64,000 nucleotides of DNA from Rheum nobile. Its lineage: Eukaryota; Streptophyta; Magnoliopsida; Caryophyllales; Polygonaceae. The notes under the pieces were generated by a model, which was not told where the DNA came from, ran no database searches, and saw only the letters and a list, made by a program, of their open reading frames with translations. A program made the position numbers and the translations under genes. The stretch covers positions 2,108,001 through 2,172,000 of the forward strand of contig WOAB01000606.1 in the NCBI GenBank assembly GCA_027886185.1, in the 5' to 3' direction. Shown in pieces: positions 1-11,300 of the stretch (position 1 is the stretch's first letter; each line of letters starts with the position of its first letter).

Positions 1-5
1 AGGAT

Positions 6-476
6 ATGATCGAGGATGATTCCGAGGATGAGGATCCCATCGAGGATGATCCCGAGGATGAGGATCCCATCGAGGATGATCCCGAGGATGAGGATCCCAT
101 AGAGGATGATCCAGAAGAGGATCCAGAGTTGGACCTTGGAGGGCAGAATCAAGAGCCCGGTACAGGATTGTCACCAGTGCCAGAGTACGCACCCATGTCA
201 GAAGCTGATTGGGAGGCACTGTATACTGAGTACGGTATTAGGAGAAGTGATAGGGAATCTCAGCCTATCCCTACTCCAAGAAGATGGAGGTCAGAATCCG
301 AGCTGCAAGAGATCCTCCGCCAGAGCGAGGTGATCTCTGCAGAACAGCAGAGTCAGTGGGATGAGTTGACCGCCAGTACTCAGAGGAGGGCTGGAATAGG
401 AGGACCAGTCATGGACGACCCATACTTTACCATGACTGAGCTAGGACTATGTGCTTCAGGGTCAAGCAGGGTGTGA
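6..476 (+). CDS. Acidic repeat ORF in the retroelement leader, function unknown
   Basis: A 156-residue frame upstream of gag. Residues 3-42 are a near-perfect 10-residue acidic repeat, the product of a 30-bp DNA repeat from about position 12 to 120. The rest is hydrophilic, with no membrane segment or known motif. The frame may extend to the left of the window. After the stop at 474-476 a second frame continues with similar charged content until about 600, which suggests a decayed longer ORF. It lies between the missing 5' LTR and gag, a place where some plant Ty3/Gypsy elements carry extra ORFs. The related element at 12443-20953 has only about 450 bp here and no such ORF. No function can be assigned. 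Confidence 0.4.
   Translation: MIEDDSEDEDPIEDDPEDEDPIEDDPEDEDPIEDDPEEDPELDLGGQNQEPGTGLSPVPEYAPMSEADWEALYTEYGIRRSDRESQPIPTPRRWRSESELQEILRQSEVISAEQQSQWDELTASTQRRAGIGGPVMDDPYFTMTELGLCASGSSRV
12..120 (+). repeat. 30-bp tandem repeat, about 3.5 copies
   Basis: The unit alternates GAG/GAT codons with one CCC-ATC pair and is repeated in phase with the acidic ORF. The copies differ by only a few bases. Confidence 0.8.
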
Positions 477-855
477 AACCCATCGCCAGAGCTCGATGGT
501 GAGCCTAGGCCGAAGAGACCATGCACGAGTAGCCAGTCGTATGGGAGACATTTTGGAACGCCTTGAGGAGGAGTGGTGTTGCCTATCGCAGTTGCTTCGT
601 TTCTGAGTATTCCAAGTTGTACTTTGTGTAATATTTCAGTATTGCGGCAAGTACTCTGTGAAATACCTTATCTTCGAGCAATGTTGTCCAAACGCTCGAA
701 TGATAGACTTATGTGTAACTTGTGTAAGAGTTCGAAGGTTCATATATAAAATGCCAAGTTGATCTATTCTGAGTGATTTATTTACGTTGATATATTGCAT
801 AAGTACATTGCATAATATTAATGTATTGAATACTTGGAATTTGATCGGTAAATAG

Positions 856-1809
856 ATGGTGAACCCAAGAAGCACGAGGAACTCGACTCGAGCCGGTGCT
901 GGGACTAGCCAAAACCCCAGGCCAGCAGGAAGAGGTGTTCAGGATGAACACGAGTCAGAGTCTCGCGTCCAGCAGAGGCGTGAAGGTCAAGATCAGACCC
1001 AAGCGCCGACGCTGTTTGACGCCGCAGCTGTGGAGGCGATTCGTGGAATCGTGATGCAGGCTATTGCAGATGTATTGAGACCAAGTGCGCCTCAAGCACA
1101 AGAAGTGCCTACCCACCCAGTGGTTCCTGATGTTGTGGAACCCAGAAACCCTGTGATTCAGGAGACTGCCGACAGGGCAAGAGACAGTTATGGTCGCGCT
1201 CTAAAGACCATCACTTCCATGAAGCCCGATTGCTATAACGGGAAAGGGGGGCCAGTGGCAGTGACACATTGGTTCTCCCATATGGAGAGGCCGTTTAGGA
1301 ACGTGGAGTGTACGGAGGCCGAGAAGGTCCATATCGCTTCTCTTCAGCTGAAGGAGGAGGCTAGCGAGTGGTGGGAGAGCACTGGTTTGGCTGAGAGCCC
1401 AGTGTTGACTTGGTCGATGTTCAAGACCAAGATGGTTGATCGCTTTTTCTCTCGTGCCATGAGAGAGGAGAAGCATAAAGAGTTCTTGTACCCTCAGACT
1501 GATGGTCTGAGAGTGACCGAGTTGGCATCTAAGTTCAACCATCTTCTACAGTATGTCACTGCCGAGATTACCAGCGAGGCCCAAAAGATCTGGTACTTCC
1601 ACGAGTGGATGAACCCGGATATCAAGCCATTAATGGTGCACCACACATGCTCTACCTTAGAGCAGTATGTGGATTGTGCCTATAAGCTGGAGGTAACTCT
1701 GGAGGAGTCGACCAAGAGGCGCAACCGACAGAAGTCGATGCAGAATCAGAACCAGGGAGGTGGTTTTAAGCGCCCTGCGCCACCGTCTAACTTCGCCAAG
1801 TCCGGCTGA
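856..1809 (+). pseudogene. gag: Tekay-type Gag (capsid part), ended by a premature TGA
   Basis: 317 codons from ATG at 856. Residues about 100-290 form a Retrotrans_gag domain: a WFSHMER segment, a run ending EWWEST, and a region near MFKTKMVDRFF. The same blocks occur in the gag at 15856-17175. Gag forms the virus-like particle that packages element RNA. The frame ends in TGA at 1807-1809, where the relative reads an Arg codon (CGT), so a CGA-to-TGA change is likely. The zinc knuckles normally at the Gag C-terminus lie downstream in another frame (1815-2000), so there is also an indel, probably at the G run near 1831-1836. Confidence 0.8.
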
Positions 1810-1814
1810 GCTAA

Positions 1815-4800
1815 GACAGAGATGACGCAAGGGGGGCGACTCAGCAGTCAGGGCAGACCAGGAGTACAGTTCAGTGTTATAACTGCGGTACTGCTGGGCA
1901 CAAGAGCACTGAGTGTCGGAAGGAGAAAAGGCCATGCTTTGGGTGTGGACGTGATGGTCATCTGCAAAAGTTCTGCAAGCAGGGGAAACAGAAGGGAGTA
2001 GAGTCACAGCAAGGGTCAGTTCATCAGAGCAACCGACCTAGGTTTAAGCCTGCCGAGACTCCTAGCCCTTCAGTGCAGACGACTGCTCAGAACAGGGGAA
2101 AGGCCCCAGCTGTTTCTGGAAGTCAGGGCCAAGGCTTGTACGAAATGCGTGAGGCAGATGGACCCAACGCTCCGATTGCTCAAGATACTCTATACCTTCA
2201 CTCTACTTCAGTGTGCATTCTGTTTGATTCTGGTGCTACGCATTCCTTTATTTCGGATAGCTGTGTTAGCAAGTTAGATTTAGTGTGCAACGATTCGTGC
2301 GACCCTTTTGTCGTTAATCTTCCTAATGGAGAACGTTTGGTGGGAACCAAGCATCTATCCGACTTTCCGATTACCATTCAGGGTAAGGAATTTGAGGCAG
2401 ATTTAATCTGTATAGCCATGGCTCCATACGACATTATCCTCGGTATGGATTGGCTGACGCGTCACAAGGCAGTGATCGACTTCAGTTCAAGAACGGTGAC
2501 GGTGTCATCCGGGGGCCAGTTCGTGTGCAAGTTCAAAGGTCGAAATGACGCTGATAACGGCAAGCTGATCAATGCGATGGCTGCGTTTAAGCTACTACGA
2601 CAAGGATGTGTCGGGTACCTTTGCTACTTGGATTCGCCTGCGAAGGATGAACCTGAGGCTCTTGATATTCCTGTAGTTAGGGAGTTTTCGGATGTCTTTC
2701 CGGAAGAAATTCCTGGATTACCCCCGAACCGCGACGTAGAGTTTTCAATTGATCTCGAGCCTGGTACGGCGCCAATTTCCAAATCACCGTACCGGATGGC
2801 TCCGGCTGAGATGCAAGAATTGAAGAATCAACTTGAAGATCTTCTTGACAAAGGTTATGTCAGGCCGAGTGCATCGCCGTGGGGTGCCCCGGTATTATTC
2901 ATCAAAAAGAAGGACGGATCGTTCCGACTTTGTATCGACTATCGAGAGTTGAACAAGTTGACGATCAAGAACAAGTATCCTTTACCTAGGATTGATGACT
3001 TGTTGGACCAATTGCAGGGAGCAAAGATTTTCTCCAAGATCGACTTGAGATCTGGATATCACCAACTCAGGATTCGTGAGCAGGACATTCCTAGAACTGC
3101 GTTTAGGACCAGATATGGTCATTACGAGTTCGTAGTGATGCTTTTTGGGCTTACAAATGCTCCAGCTGTCTTTATGGATTTGATGAACCGATGTTTTCAC
3201 CAGTACTTGGATAAGTTCGTGGTGGTCTTCATCGACGACATTCTGATTTATTCTCCGAATGAAGAAGTCCACGAGGAACATCTGCGGATTGCCTTGTCAA
3301 TCCTTAGACAACATCAGTTTTATGCTAAATTGTCCAAGTGTGAATTCTGGATAAAGGAAGTGGCTTTCTTAGGCCACGTGATCAATAAAAATGGGGTTAT
3401 GGTTGATCCCCAAAAGATTGAAGCGGTGGCTAAATGGACACAGCCCCAAAATGTGAAGGAGGTGCGCAGTTTTCTTGGACTTGCCGGGTATTATAGAAGG
3501 TTCGTAGAAGGATTTTCAAAGATCGCTCTACCTATGACCAATCTACTCCGCAAGGTCCACAAGAAGTTTGTCTGGAATGACAAGTGCGAGGTCAATTTCC
3601 AGGAGTTGAAGCGACGGTTGACATCGGCACCCGTGTTAGCACTCCCAGAGGGGAACAACGATTATGTGGTCTATAGTGATGCTTCCAAGTGTGGTCTTGG
3701 TTGTGTTTTGATGCAAAGGGGCAGAGTCATTGCTTACGCATCTAGACAACTCAAGACTTACGAAGAAAACTATCCGACCCATGATCTTGAGTTAGCAGCG
3801 GATGTCTTTGCGCTGAAGATTTGGAGGCATTACCTCTACGGTATAAGATGCCAAGTCTTCATCGACCACAAAAGTCTCAAGTATATATTTACTCAGAAGG
3901 AGTTAAATATGAGACAACGCCGCTGGCTAGAGTTGCTCAAGGACTATGACATGGAGTTGTTGTATCATCCGGGCAAGGCTAATGTAGTAGCTGATGCACT
4001 AAGCCGGAAGACAACGCATGAGACTGTAGTTGCTCTACTTACTGCTCAGACCAAGCTAAACCAAGAGTCATGCGACATTGAAGTCTTGTATGACCAGCGT
4101 AGAGGGTACCTGAGTATGATGGAAATTCAGGCTACACTGCTGGATCAAAGAAAAGAAAAGCAAGTCGATGACATCATCTTGGTAAAGTTAAGCAGTGAAG
4201 TGATGGATGGGAAAGCTCCCAGTTTTGTGGTTCAGGATGATGGATCACTTTGGTTTCAGGATCGGATCTGTGTGCCTGACACAGAAGGTCTTCGTCAGTT
4301 GGTGATGAGAGAAGCTCATTCATCTGCTTACTCTGTGCATCCTGGCTCTAGCAAGATGTACAAGGATCTCAAGAAGAAGTTTTGGTGGCCAAACATGAAG
4401 TGGGACGTAGCAGACTTTATGGCAAAGTGCTTAACTTGCCAGAAGGTCAAGATCGAACACCGCAGGCCAGGTGGTGAGATGCTACCTCTCCCCGTACCAG
4501 AATGGAAATGGGAGGACATTTCCATGGACTTCGTCACCGGGCTACCCAAGACTCGAAGTCAGAGAGATGCTATCTGGGTAATTGTGGATAGGCTTACAAA
4601 GAGTGCTCATTTCATAGCCATCAAGACCACATGGGAAACCCAAAAGTTAGCAGAAGTTTACCAGAAGGAGATTGTCCGCTTACATGGCATTCCTAAGACC
4701 ATTGTATCGGACCGAGATGGCCGTTTCATGTCAAGATTCTGGAAGAAACTTCATAAGGCTATGAGAACCGAGTTGAGGTTCAGTACAGCATTTCATCCTC

Positions 4801-5576
4801 AGACAGATGGCCAGTCTGAAAGGACCATCCAGACTCTGGAGGATATGCTCAGAGCTTGTGCACTCGATCGTCCGACTAGCTGGGAGGACAGCTTGAGTCT
4901 GATTGAGTTCACGTACAACAATAGCTGGCATGCTACAATCAAGATGGCTCCGTTTGAAGCTTTGTATGGTCGCAGATGCAGATCTCCGATTTGTTGGGAT
5001 GATAATGCCGACAAAATTCTGCTTGGACCAGAATTGGTCGAAAGGACGGCTTCAGACATTGCTTTGATTAGACAAAGGATGTTGACCGCTCAGAGTTGAC
5101 AGAAGTCCTACGCAGATCGGAAGCGCAGGACTGTCGAGTTCGAGGTCGGTGACAAGGTTTTTGTCAAGGTATCGCCATCCAAAAGAGTTTTCAGATTTGG
5201 TAAGAGTGGGAAGCTTAACCCTCGCTACGTGGGACCATTCGAGATTCTGGATAAAGTAGGATCTCTAGCGTACCGTTTGGCATTACCGCCATCGGCTCAC
5301 CCGGTGCATAACGTGTTCCACGTATCGTTACTCAGAAAGTATGTACCAGATGAGTCTCATGTGCTTAGTTATGAAGACATCGAGATTCAAGCTAATGGTA
5401 CTTATGAAGAGTTACCCGTGCACATTTTGGAGCGTCCGGAGAAGCATTTGCGCAACAAGATCGTGCCGTTGGTATGAGTGTTGTGGTCCAAGTCAGGGAC
5501 CGAAGAAGTTACTTGGGAGACGTGGGAAACCGAGTCAGATATGCTCAGGTGTTTTCCCGAGTTATTCTCGACCTAA
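1815..5576 (+). pseudogene. pol: Tekay-type Pol: zinc knuckles, protease, RT, RNase H, integrase, chromodomain-like tail
   Basis: One frame is open from 1815 apart from TGA at 5097-5099 and 5475-5477; TAA at 5574-5576 is the normal end. Two CCHC knuckles are at 1875-1990. Counting from Met at 2073, an aspartic protease DSGA is at residues 52-55, RT runs about 243-520 with FIDD at 386-389, RNase H about 525-650 and ends ADALSRK, an HHCC zinc site is at about 745-800, and the integrase DDE core is at about 815-930 (second Asp in VSDRDG, Glu in DGQSER). A chromodomain-like segment follows the second TGA. This is the full set for reverse transcription and integration of a chromovirus. Both internal TGAs stand where the family has Arg, which fits CGA decay. 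Apart from these stops and the shift from gag, the domains look well kept. Confidence 0.85.
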
Positions 5577-5598
5577 GTTTCGGGGTCGAAACTTCTTG

Positions 5599-5611
5599 TA
5601 AGGGGAGGATA
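5599..5611 (+). other. Polypurine tract of the Tekay element
   Basis: An A/G-rich run directly before the 3' LTR. The same place in the element at 12443-20953 has AAGGGGGAGG. It would prime plus-strand synthesis. Confidence 0.7.
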
Positions 5612-7986
5612 TGTGATACCCCATATTTTTGTAAGGATATTTTGGGAATTATGGAATTTTCCCTAGTACCCGTTGTGTACGTCGGATTTAATTCAGGTAG
5701 CTTGAGACATTCTGTAATGTGCTCTGTATCTGTAATATTTTTCTCAGTGAAGTAATACATATAACATGCCTTGGATTTTAATTGTCGTTTGCGTATGATA
5801 AATTTTATCCCGGCTTAATGTCATGTTCGTTCAAAGCTGATCGGGTGGGAAAAAGGTGTCACGGCGACCGCCGTAAAGTAGCGACGACCACCGTAGTGAG
5901 ACCCAAGCACGGCAACCATCGTAAAGTCACGGCGCCCGCCGTCCCAATGCTCGAGAAGGCAGCTGGTGTGTCAGGCCTCGGCGACCGCCGTAAGTGCCGT
6001 CATCGTTGCCCAGCAGTCGTTGCCCGTTGGTCGCCGGCGTTATTTCTGGTGAGCGCCGAACTAGCTCTAGGCCCTTCGTTTTTGAACTCCAGACGCTTTG
6101 GCTATACTTTGTTGGGGGAGAGATTTGAGCCATCCCAAGCACCAAACCTCTGCCAAATTTGCCTCTCGCCGGAGTTGTGCCTTCGCCGGAATTTTCGAAG
6201 CTTTTGTCGGTGTTGTTGGTGGTGTTTCCAGCAGCTCTTTTGAAGCCTTGTGGTTGCCTTTGAAGGTCAGAAACCAAGCCAGACTGAAAGGGGTCAAAAC
6301 GCGCCTTCTTTTGGTGAGATTTCTCTCGTCTCTGTCGACCGTGTTCTTCACGGCGACCGCCGTGATGAATGCGGCGACCGCCGCCAAGAACGGCGATCGC
6401 CGCCAGTGCCCAGAATGCCTTCGTGGCTTTGGCTTGGTTGGTTGTCGTCGTGGCGTCTTTCCTTTCGTGTTCTTTCGCCGTGTTTAGATTCGTACTGTTT
6501 ATGTCGGATCTAACTTAGGGTTCCTTTTATGGGTCGACTCGAAGGTTGTTGTGCTGTCGGAACTATACCGTGTCGAGCCCGGGATCCAGTTGACGTCTTT
6601 AGACTATTCTGCGGAGTAAGGCAAGTGGCGGTTTGCTCTTGCTCATTCGTTCCATATTTACATTAATTATCAGTAGTTTATCTGAGTAATTAATTTGGAA
6701 TGAATATTCTGTTGTCTGGAAACGGTTTTGATAACTGTTTTGAAAATCATATAATAGGTTGTATATCTGTTAGAACAATGCTATTATCTGTGATCGCCTT
6801 TCGGGCCTTTATGTGGATTTATCCTGTAACTGTTGTGGTGCTGTAACTGTTTAGTTAGCACTGTTAAATAGGAACGTTACTCGGACTCTGTCTAGTCGTT
6901 TCTTTATAATCTGGTATCGGGGTGGCTCGTCCCCATCTGGTACTATTCTATGATCATGATCGGTCTCTTTCACAAGTGTGTAGAGACAGGACACTTAGCT
7001 GGTGTCACAAACCTTTCGGTATACGTCACTCTCGACGAAACGTATACTAAGATGTGTCGTCCCACTGGTGGGGTACACATGTAAAAGTCTATAATGTGAT
7101 GTGTGTTTTTGAAACATAATCAGATAAGTGCTACCTTGACGCACATAATTAACGAACGCTCAGCGAGTAGGGCAGCTAGGTAATAGTGTCGCTAGGAAGA
7201 CTCGTGTTGACTTGAATGTAGTACGTCTTCTTTCCGATCTGGATTCGCTGAAAGGCGGTGAGGTTGGTCGTTGACTGAAGCATCTCAGTCAGTTTTAAAT
7301 CATTGTTGTATGATTCTGTAACTCTCCAGATTTGTCATACTTCCTTAAAGACTCAATCTCTTGGAGTCTCTTTTCGAGTTGATTTCTGTGAAGATTCAGT
7401 CTTCCAGAATCTTCTCCTGTGCATACCTCTTGTTTATTCCAGTAGGAATATGATGGTTGACTACCGTTATCGGTTATTATCCGAGAAGCGATGAGTCTAA
7501 CCTAATATGACTGCTTCGAACCAGTCTGCTTTATACCATTGCTAGTCTATTCATTTAGACTAACCAACCAATATTTTCCCTTGCATGGTGGGCTGGTGTC
7601 ATCCGTTCGATTCGGCACATCAGTTAAGAAGTAGCTCAGAAGATTAGAAGGACTATGGAGTCGGCGGTGGTTTTTGAATGTTTTAATTATTTCTTTAATC
7701 AGGTTATGATCCTTTGGACAATAACTCCGATTGTAATGTACTTTCTTAGTCTTCCGCTGTGTTTGGTTTAAACTATGTTTTGACCTATTCGGGATTGGGT
7801 TGTAATCCCGTAACTCTTGTTTCCTTGACAATGTTATGTTTTGGAATTTAATGCTTGATCATTGTGTATCAATCGCATTTCATAAATTGTATTTATATGG
7901 TAAAGCCTTGGGTGATCTCGGTAAGGAACACTGGGGTCACTAGCGATAATACCTTTCCAAAAGGGTTAAGTTTTGGGGGTGTTACA
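5612..7986 (+). repeat. 3' LTR of the Tekay element (2,375 bp)
   Basis: Starts TGTGATACCCC and ends GTTACA. The start (5612-5770) and the end (about 6640-7986) match the LTRs at 12443 and 18004, but the stretch that holds the TATA box in those LTRs is missing or replaced here. It contains two clusters of CGGCGACCGCCG-type inverted repeats (5862-6000 and 6350-6405). The protein-like frames at 5782-6513 overlap these clusters and have no family features. Confidence 0.85.
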
Positions 7987-9100
7987 TACGTTGTGTGTTA
8001 AGTTGTAACTCGTAGTGTATGTAGAAGTTGTTTGCATGTTGTCACCTGCAATGTTGTCACCTGCAGTGTATGTAGAAATCGTTGTTATGTATTATGTCGG
8101 CATTTTTCCTTTGACTTTGTAGGATTTGCAAGTTATGTATTGAAGAGTGGCCAGATGATGACAACTCTATATAGTGTAAATTTTTGCGCGCAAGTGTAAG
8201 ATGTATTATTTAGTACGGAGAACGATTATTAATCAATTTCTACTACACTACCAAATCATAACTTCTAGTAGAAGCAAATTTCTTCATGTAAAGTATGTCC
8301 AGTTTAAGGCTAATCCTTTATATATTTTTCACTAATATATTTAACAATGTAATTGATTATGTGTTGAACAAACGTTTGCATATTTGGTTAACAGAATTTC
8401 CAACTTATCATAGATTCTCAAGAGCATTACTTGATAATAGTATTTCACACCTAAAAAATTGCAATGTTTCACTATCAATAACATAAATATGAACCACACG
8501 GAGAAAACACTATGATTTTACGTTTCATTCCCTACAAACAAATCCATTTGAGAATCTCATCTGTTCGCAACATGTAGTAACATAAACAAAACCAATAACT
8601 TTCGAAGCAAAACTATAACAGAGAAATGGGGCAAAAGGAAATTTTATGAGAGAAAAAAGAAAGGCTTTATTTCTCTTCTTTCTAACACGTAAAAAGACAA
8701 TTATGTTAAAGAATCTCTTCCTCTCAACACGTGGAAAGACAATATGCTGAAGAATTTTCCACGTACTCATCATTAATAATTAAAATTCACTGCTTTGGGT
8801 AATACTAGCAAAATCCCAGAATAAAAATGGGTTACACAAAAACTCAAGGTCCAAAAACAAGACCTTAGGAGAAGACGACAGGGATGGCAATAATGGCATT
8901 GTTCATTCGAGGACTTCCGACTTTTATAGTAGTAAAGATATACCATAACAAAATATCATATTGTTAAAAAATATATAACCAAAACACTCCTATGAAACCT
9001 AACCCTAAAACCCCCCACCGCCGCCAACCTCCCCTCCCTCCCCAACACCTTCATTCTTGAGCTCAGATCCGCTCCTCGCCATGGCCCCTGTTGAACCGCA
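7987..9100. other. AT-rich intergenic sequence
   Basis: I see no gene here. A 15-bp unit containing TGTCACCTGCA is repeated at 8038-8067. The stretch before the WRKY fragment (8994-9060) has CCTAACCCTAAAACC, like the telo-box of plant promoters, followed by a C-rich run, so it may be the old WRKY promoter and 5' UTR. Confidence 0.4.
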
Positions 9101-9106
9101 CCGACC

Positions 9107-9158
9107 CACCGGCACCCGTGCCTCACCGGCACCCGTGCCTCACCGGCACCCGCGCCTC
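9107..9158 (+). repeat. 17-bp tandem repeat, three copies
   Basis: The unit CCGGCACCCGTGCCTCA is repeated three times, the last with one change, just upstream of the WRKY ATG. Confidence 0.8.
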
Positions 9159-9198
9159 ATTTTTCACAGAGTATAGAAGCGAAGAGAAAAACAAAACT

Positions 9199-9680
9199 AT
9201 GGCTGTGGAATTAATGGTCGATGGTTATCGGAGCAACAGCTTCGCCGCCGAGATGGAGGAAAGCGCCGTCCGAGAAGCCGCCACCGTTGGCCTCCAGAGC
9301 GTCGTGAAGCTCATTCACCTCCTTTCTCAAAAGCAAAACCGCAATCAACAACAACAAAAACAAGATCTGGCTCTGAATTCGAGCTTGTTTTTGGACTCCG
9401 ACTACAAATCCGTCGCCGATGTCGCCGTTAACAAGTTCAAGAAGGTCATCTTTGTTGCTCGACCGGACCCGAACCGGTCACGCCCGGTTCAGGCGCGGAC
9501 CGGTGGCATCATCGGCGCGTCAACCTCCGTCACCGACGGTTAAGAAGCCGGAGCAACTTATTCGGAAGCAGTTACCGGTTCCGGAAACCAAGCCTCACGC
9601 CTCTGCTTTCACCAAAGTTTACAACGGATCTCAGATTTCCCAGTATATGCTTGAATTAAGTGCGAACCCAGCAGTAGCCC
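9199..9680 (+). pseudogene. Group IId WRKY transcription factor, first-exon fragment with frameshift
   Basis: ATG at 9199 begins MAVELM, as in group IId WRKY proteins such as Arabidopsis WRKY15. Then come a leucine-rich helix (VGLQSVVKLIHLLS), a Gln/Asn run and the VNKFKKVI motif. At about 9450 the frame changes by one base; the next frame continues with SLLLDRTRTGHARFRRGP, the calmodulin-binding and HARF motif of group IId. The segment after it is proline-rich, as expected, and becomes unrecognisable after about 9680. The zinc cluster and the WRKYGQK domain, encoded by later exons, are absent from the window. In this family the protein would be a nuclear W-box-binding regulator; here only a broken first exon remains. 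The longer open frame starting at 9091 is the repeat-rich 5' UTR read through. Confidence 0.8.
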
Positions 9681-10099
9681 AAAAAAAAATACCTTTTGTA
9701 GATCCGGCTTTTTGTTTTTTGACCCGTTTTTTTTTCGGCTTTGTTGAGAGACACTCTTTGGATGATGGAGTTTGCCTAGACGATGAATCAAGTTGTAGAT
9801 CCGGCTTGTTGTTTGTTTTTGTTTTCTCTTGGTTGTTGTTGTATTGCCGGTTAGTCCGGTTGCCAGTTTCTGGCCTCTCGAAGTTGCACACTTCGAATTC
9901 TTACTTAAAAAAATATATATATCATATTGTTAAGGTTTCATTTGGTTCACAAACAACACATGAAGTTGAAGAATGACAAGGATATCCGAGATAATAATCT
10001 TGATTTTCCAATGGTAAATCTGGATTCTCTTAATGGATTTTTTCGATAAGGTAAGAATTACTGATATCAAGATCTGCTAAAAACCAGCCTATAGCATTC

Positions 10100-10990
10100 T
10101 TTTGACCGAGAACGATAAGTTCTAGGTTGGTCAGGATATCTTCTAGGGAAAGTCTGTGGCTAAGGTTTGTAATAAGGTCAGCCACCAAGTCTTTAAGAGA
10201 ACATTACGGAAAGTAATAGCCTTTGTTTTGAGTGTTTTTTATTTACCATATTGATCAACATTGATTAGAATTGGTTCTCCTTTGTCATTTTTTAATATGA
10301 ATCCAAATGAAGAATCCTTATTTGATTTTGTGGATTTATCAAGATTAATCTTAATAACCTTATCTGATGGTTTCTTCCACTATAATTTAATTTGGTTTTT
10401 TCTTGTCTGTTCTACTCCTAGTTGTGCTATTGCTGGTGTTTGTGTCATCCGAGTTCCAAACTTTTGTTTTATTCTGACTGAAAATTAGATTTTGTGTGTA
10501 CTTGATCAAGTCTTTTAAAGTCTCTGGTTCCATGCTATCATTAGAAATGGTATTCTGGTTCCTTTGGTACCATATGCTCCACCATGTAATTGTCAGTTTT
10601 GAGAATTGGATTTGAGTTAGTCTATTTCTAATCTCTTCCATAATCTCTCCAACTCGTCTATTTATGGAATTGATTCTATTGATATACCTTCTCGTTTCAA
10701 CATTTATTTTAGTAATTGTATGTATTGTATGAGTGTAGTGTAATGAGACGTGATTTATGTCTTCAGTTTGATGGTGCATGAAATGCATCCTAGAGGAGCC
10801 ACAATCCTTTTTTCATGCAATCTCGTCTTTGTCGGTAGTCTATTTTTTCCAAAAAAAGTTTTAACTTTGGATAACTATCAATTTTCCAAATCCAAGAAGA
10901 GTCATACACGCTATATCGTTTATATTTGGTTATTAATTCCATTATAGACTTTATAGAGAACCGACCATTCTTACTGAGTTTCCAATACAT
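10100..10990 (-). pseudogene. LINE (non-LTR retrotransposon) 3' fragment: zf-RVT and RNase H
   Basis: Read on the minus strand, 10990-10790 encodes a zinc-binding RVT-like stretch: WKLSKNGRFSIKS, then WIWKIDSYPKLKLFLEK. 10788-10387 continues with ITWWSIWYQRNQ, typical of the link between zf-RVT and RNase H in plant LINE-derived ORFs. 10385-10230 reads as an RNase H start (KVIKINLDKS, then SFGFILKNDKGEP), which degrades towards 10100 with stops. The endonuclease and RT parts that would lie to the right of 10990 are missing, so it is a 5'-truncated, decayed copy. I could not mark a poly-A tail or target duplication. Confidence 0.65.
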
Positions 10991-11169
10991 GCGGGTAAGT
11001 GATTTGACTAATCAAAATAAGAGTTGTGATTAGAGATACTATATCAAGTTGAAGTATATGGTGAAGTTTTGTTTTATTCCATTTTATATTTGTTGATTCC
11101 CGGTTTAACTCTCGTGAACGAATCGAAGGTCAACACACCTCTGACCCGGGTTATCTTCCTTAGATCTTT

Positions 11170-11180
11170 GTTTTTTTTAG
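11170..11180 (+). repeat. Left copy of the putative 11-bp MULE target duplication
   Basis: G, eight Ts and AG. The identical 11 bases occur at 38259-38269, just beyond the right end. MULEs make 9-11 bp duplications. The T run lowers the weight of this match. Confidence 0.5.
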
Positions 11181-11300
11181 AGAAATAGCAACCAATACCC
11201 TCTTTTACTAATGCATTTGCGATTTTACCCTGCCCCTTTTGGTTTTTGCAAATATACCCCATCCAAGAAATATTCCTCTGTTTTTGCAAAAATACCCCCC
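11181..11300 (+). repeat. Putative left MULE terminal inverted repeat
   Basis: Contains GCAACCAATACCCT near the tip, then TTTTTGCAAATATACCCC and TTTTTGCAAAAATACCCC blocks. These pair in order with the reverse complement of 32540-32658. Confidence 0.5.

Larger units (their letters stand above)
1..7986 (+). mobile_element. Ty3/Gypsy Tekay/Del-like chromovirus, 5' end outside window
   Basis: The + strand shows, in order, a leader with an extra acidic ORF, gag, zinc knuckles, protease, RT, RNase H, integrase, a chromodomain-like C-terminus, a purine tract and a 2,375-bp 3' LTR. The integrase tail, the chromodomain-like end and the long LTR fit the Tekay/Del lineage of chromoviruses; the lineage call is from family knowledge, not a tree. 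The 5' LTR and primer site are not in the window, so TSD and age cannot be judged. A shorter, related gag-only element lies at 12443-20953 and matches this one in the leader just before gag, in gag, and in the LTR ends. The copy is inactive because gag and pol carry internal stops and a frame change. Confidence 0.85.

Noticed and set aside
5782..6513. Overlapping ORFs in the Tekay 3' LTR
   Set aside because: They follow GC-rich inverted repeats in several frames on both strands and carry no domain.
7987..7991. Target duplication of the first Tekay element (TACGT)
   Set aside because: The left side is outside the window, so it cannot be tested.
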